Shown here: in pieces, positions 61,401 to 64,000 of the stretch
Position numbering within the stretch: the stretch's first letter is position 1
How the letters are laid out: each line of letters begins with the position of its first letter
Source: Toxoplasma gondii ME49
Lineage: Eukaryota; Apicomplexa; Conoidasida; Eucoccidiorida; Sarcocystidae
DNA: 64,000 bases
Direction: 5' to 3'
Assembly: GCF_000006565.2 (NCBI RefSeq)
Contig: NC_031478.1
Coordinates: 4,178,212 to 4,242,211, forward strand
Notes under the pieces: generated by a model
Told to the model about the DNA's origin: nothing
Databases searched by the model: none
Seen by the model: only the letters and a program-made list of their open reading frames with translations
Position numbers and translations under genes: made by a program

Positions 61401-63978
61401 CAGAAAAACACGAAAGATGAGTAATTGACGGAGGGGAGCACGAGCGAAAAGAGTTGACGCGATGAGAGGCAGACGCAAGACCCGAATCAAAGAAAGCCGT
61501 AAGGAGAGAAGTCACCCGAAGAAGAAAAGAGGACTACGGGGAACTGTGACCATCGGAGAGATGAATCTACTGCGACAGACATCAGCGTCGAGAGACTTTC
61601 TGGTCCCAGCGTCTGCGTTTTCCTGTCGCAATGGGAGGGCCTGAGCCCACGGAAAGAAGACTCGTGGAAAAGCGGCGACGCACGGAAGGTGAAGCGAGAA
61701 ATCCAACATCCCATTCTTTACCTTATCGATGATCACTGGCTTGCTTGCTGCGAAGATCTTGGGGCCTTCTGCGGCCAGTTCGACCGCGGTCACAACGATT
61801 GGCTTTCCAAGGTCGACTTTGTCGAGGGTTAGCTACAAGACAAAGAAACACATCGGAAACGCGAGCACGCAACAATGTCAAACATTAATACGGGACGCAG
61901 AAGAAAGGTTAAAGTGCCACTGAAACGAAGAGGTTCCACCAGGGAAGTGAAAACCGCGCTGCGGTCGCTCTTTTGAAACGCCTGTGAGGCCGACGAAGGT
62001 GGGAAGACGAAGGGTGAAACGAAAAGAGGAACGAGACGATAACAAAGACCGCACGCGGCCGCCAGTCTAGGCGGGAGAGAAGGCAAACCCTTTCAGAGAA
62101 GAGACAAGGAAGCTACCAGGCTGGAAGAGAAAAAACAACCAAGATGAACGAGACAAGGACGCCACAGAGTGCCGAACCCACAAGGGGACGAGAAAAGAAA
62201 CATGTCAACGAGATGGGCCAAAGCGGGGAGAGGAAGTGAGGAAGTGAGGAAGAGACGGGATCTATTGAAAAGATCAGACTCTGGATACATAGAGGCACCA
62301 AGCGACAAACCTGCTCCTCTATGTTGGCGAGTTGGAGGGAGTTGGGATTCGGTTCGAGACGAGTAGCATGCTCTTCCGTGATAATGCCCTTCTTGGCTTT
62401 CATCTGTCGCAGAGCAACGCAGACCCCGGCGAGAAACGATGAGGAAATCGGAAGCGAAGGACCAAGGCAACAGTGCCTAAGCATGCAGAAAATCCCCGCC
62501 TCCTTGAAAATGGAGACTGCCCCGAGTTGAGCCTGCGTAAGTGAAGCACCCTTCAATGCACCTGCGGAATCAAACAGCTGTCTATCTTCTAGCTCACCAG
62601 TTCGAGGGCTTGTTCGCCCTCGTTGTGGATGACAACGACGAATTTACGGTCTGCCTGTTCTTTGCCGTCGAGGGGAACCAACTCTCTGGACAAGAAGGCA
62701 TTCACAAACACACAGAAACCACCAGAGTGTGCGAAGAATCTTCTTCTCTTTCACGGCTCTCTGCCGCCCCAGGCGCCACGTTCGTCTTCACTCGGTACTC
62801 CTTCCCTTGGATTCAACGAAGACAAGGAGCACGACCTAGGCCCCAAACACCTCGAGAACAGCTGGATCAAATGTCTGGACGACAAAACCCGCAAAAAACG
62901 GAGTTGGCGACTCTGAGAAGCGTCAACGGCGCTTGAACCGTTTTTGTGAGAAGTTGCGCCTTCAGCTCGCACAAGCAGATTGGAGGAAAGAAAGCGAGGA
63001 CCGAGATCCAGCGACCTGGTCGACGGCCACAGTCTAACAAATCATGGGAACAGCAGGAACGACAGCGGAGACAAGAAATTGCGAAACGGATTCAGGGTAG
63101 AGGAATACGCGTTACTCACTGGAGACACGCGATGTGTATTGTCGGGGCCAGCTTCGGAGCGCCACCTAGGGAAAGGAAAACATGGCATCGGAAAAAGAAA
63201 AGAGTATGCAATGGTTGAGACCCGCTCTCGACGCTGGTACTCAGAAGGGCGACCGGAGTGAGAGCGAGAGACAGGCACGCGCGCTGGCCAAGACCGGAGA
63301 AAGAACGGGGACAGAAGGATAGACAGAACCACGGAACTGAAACAGAGGTAGCCCCCCAGGTACCCCGGTAGAGAAGTAAAGAAGCATACAGAGGGAGAAG
63401 AGGGACAAGAAGAGAGATAAAAAAGGAGACCCTGAGGCGGTTATTCTCTAGAAAGACAAACAGAGAGAGTTGATCTGAGCAGCAAATGGAAAATCCACAG
63501 ACAACAAAAGAAGAAAAAGAAGTTCGTCTGAGCAACTCTTACTGAGACCCTGTAGGCAAACAAGCACATCACAGAGCGACGAAGGATGAAGCACACGCGA
63601 AGAAAAACAAAAGGAGGGCTAAACCGGGGACTTCCCAAGAAACGATCTAACGGAAACCAAAAGGCGCGAGAAAAACAGATCGTGTAGGCTTCATCGGAAG
63701 GAAGCAAGGAGAGCAGATAGGAGGTCACGAAAATATTTACGAAAATCCCAGTTGAAACGACGCCAGGAGTTTTTTTCCAGCTCTGGCCTCCCTTCATCCT
63801 TCTGGCTTCTTCTCCCGCTTCCTTTTTCTCTCACCATTTTCGCTGTCTGGGCTCCTGCCGCTTCTGGGTTCTGCTTTGGGTCAGACGCTTTGGTAGGTGC
63901 CTTGCTTCCTTCTTGTTTCCCTTCCTCCTTTTTCACGGGCGCTGCCTTGCCGTCGGCTTCTGCTTTTTTTGACGGCAT
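58456..63978 (-). CDS. Lysine-rich-tailed protein of unknown function, at least seven exons
   Basis: Not recognised. Supported exons in transcription order are 63978-63835 (ATG, MPSKKAEADGKAAPVKKEE...), about 62815-62756, about 62683-62598, 62403-62311, 61832-61722, 61271-61208 and 58853-58456 (stop). Phases agree from the third exon onward. Between exon 1 (phase 0) and the 62815 exon (phase 1) at least one exon is missing or a border is wrong. The core reads GKEYRVKTNVAPG, RKFVVVIHNEGEQALEL, MKAKKGIITEEHATRLEPN, LTLDKVDLGKPIVVTAVELA and LRDESMLQLDTVDKESKK. It looks like a compact beta-rich or mixed domain flanked by disordered Lys/Pro/Ala tails; the C-terminal tail is histone-H1-like in composition. 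No signal peptide or membrane helix is seen, so a soluble cytoplasmic or nuclear protein is likely. Confidence 0.72.
60330..60393. repeat. T-shaped compound palindrome (two hairpins inside an outer stem)
   Basis: The outer arms TGGCTAC (60330-60336) and GTAGCCA (60387-60393) are perfect complements. Between them lie two hairpins. The first pairs CGGTACTG (60338-60345) with CAGTACCG (60357-60364), closed by the self-complementary AAATATATTT with one bulged G. The second pairs CGCGTTT (60372-60378) with AAACGCG (60380-60386). Three perfect stems of 7-8 bp with few unpaired bases can fold as a three-way junction. It lies in the large intron (58854-61207) of the lysine-rich-tailed gene. Confidence 0.85.
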
Positions 63979-64000
63979 TTTCGCCTCTTCTTTCTTTGCT

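Overview
The window looks like nuclear DNA of a coccidian apicomplexan, most likely Toxoplasma gondii or a close relative (Hammondia, Neospora). The evidence is: genes split by many GT-AG introns; exons rich in Ser, Glu, Lys and Arg homopolymers; GC-rich gene bodies; YGCATGCR elements; and decayed copies of an apicomplexan mitochondrial genome (cob, cox1) inserted in the nucleus. There are no bacterial-style operons, CRISPR arrays, insertion sequences or convincing tRNA genes.

Layout from left to right. A complete six-exon serine hydroxymethyltransferase lies on the minus strand (142-3095). A sparse, lower-GC stretch follows, ending in a plus-strand five-exon gene (about 8132-10403) that I rebuilt from phase-compatible splice sites. 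It joins a dimerisation/docking-like helical module to one canonical EF-hand and resembles EFCAB10 of cilia and flagella. A two-exon minus-strand coiled-coil protein of about 938 residues covers 11353-14576. Another sparse stretch holds a mosaic mitochondrial insertion (17400-18715).

The dense centre has two large convergent genes. The plus-strand gene (20526-28171, 7 exons, 1072 residues) encodes a membrane-anchored A1-type aspartyl-protease fold that keeps both Asp positions but has lost the DTG context at both sites. The minus-strand gene (30333-46779, 6 exons, about 4628 residues) encodes a giant low-complexity protein with two Agenet/Tudor-like regions, probably a chromatin factor. One of its introns carries a second mitochondrial (cob) insertion. 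About 170 bp upstream, a divergent plus-strand gene (46948 to about 48493) is suggested by consecutive phase-compatible exons.

From 48.5 to 58.4 kb I see little: an imperfect 168-bp tandem duplication, a small ORF with a hydrophobic segment, and a frameshifted secreted or surface-antigen-like relic. The window closes with a minus-strand gene of at least seven exons (58456-63978). It has lysine-rich tails and an unrecognised core, and its largest intron holds a 64-bp palindrome that can fold into a T shape.

All exon models were assembled by eye from splice consensus, reading phase and protein resemblance. No alignment or expression data were available.
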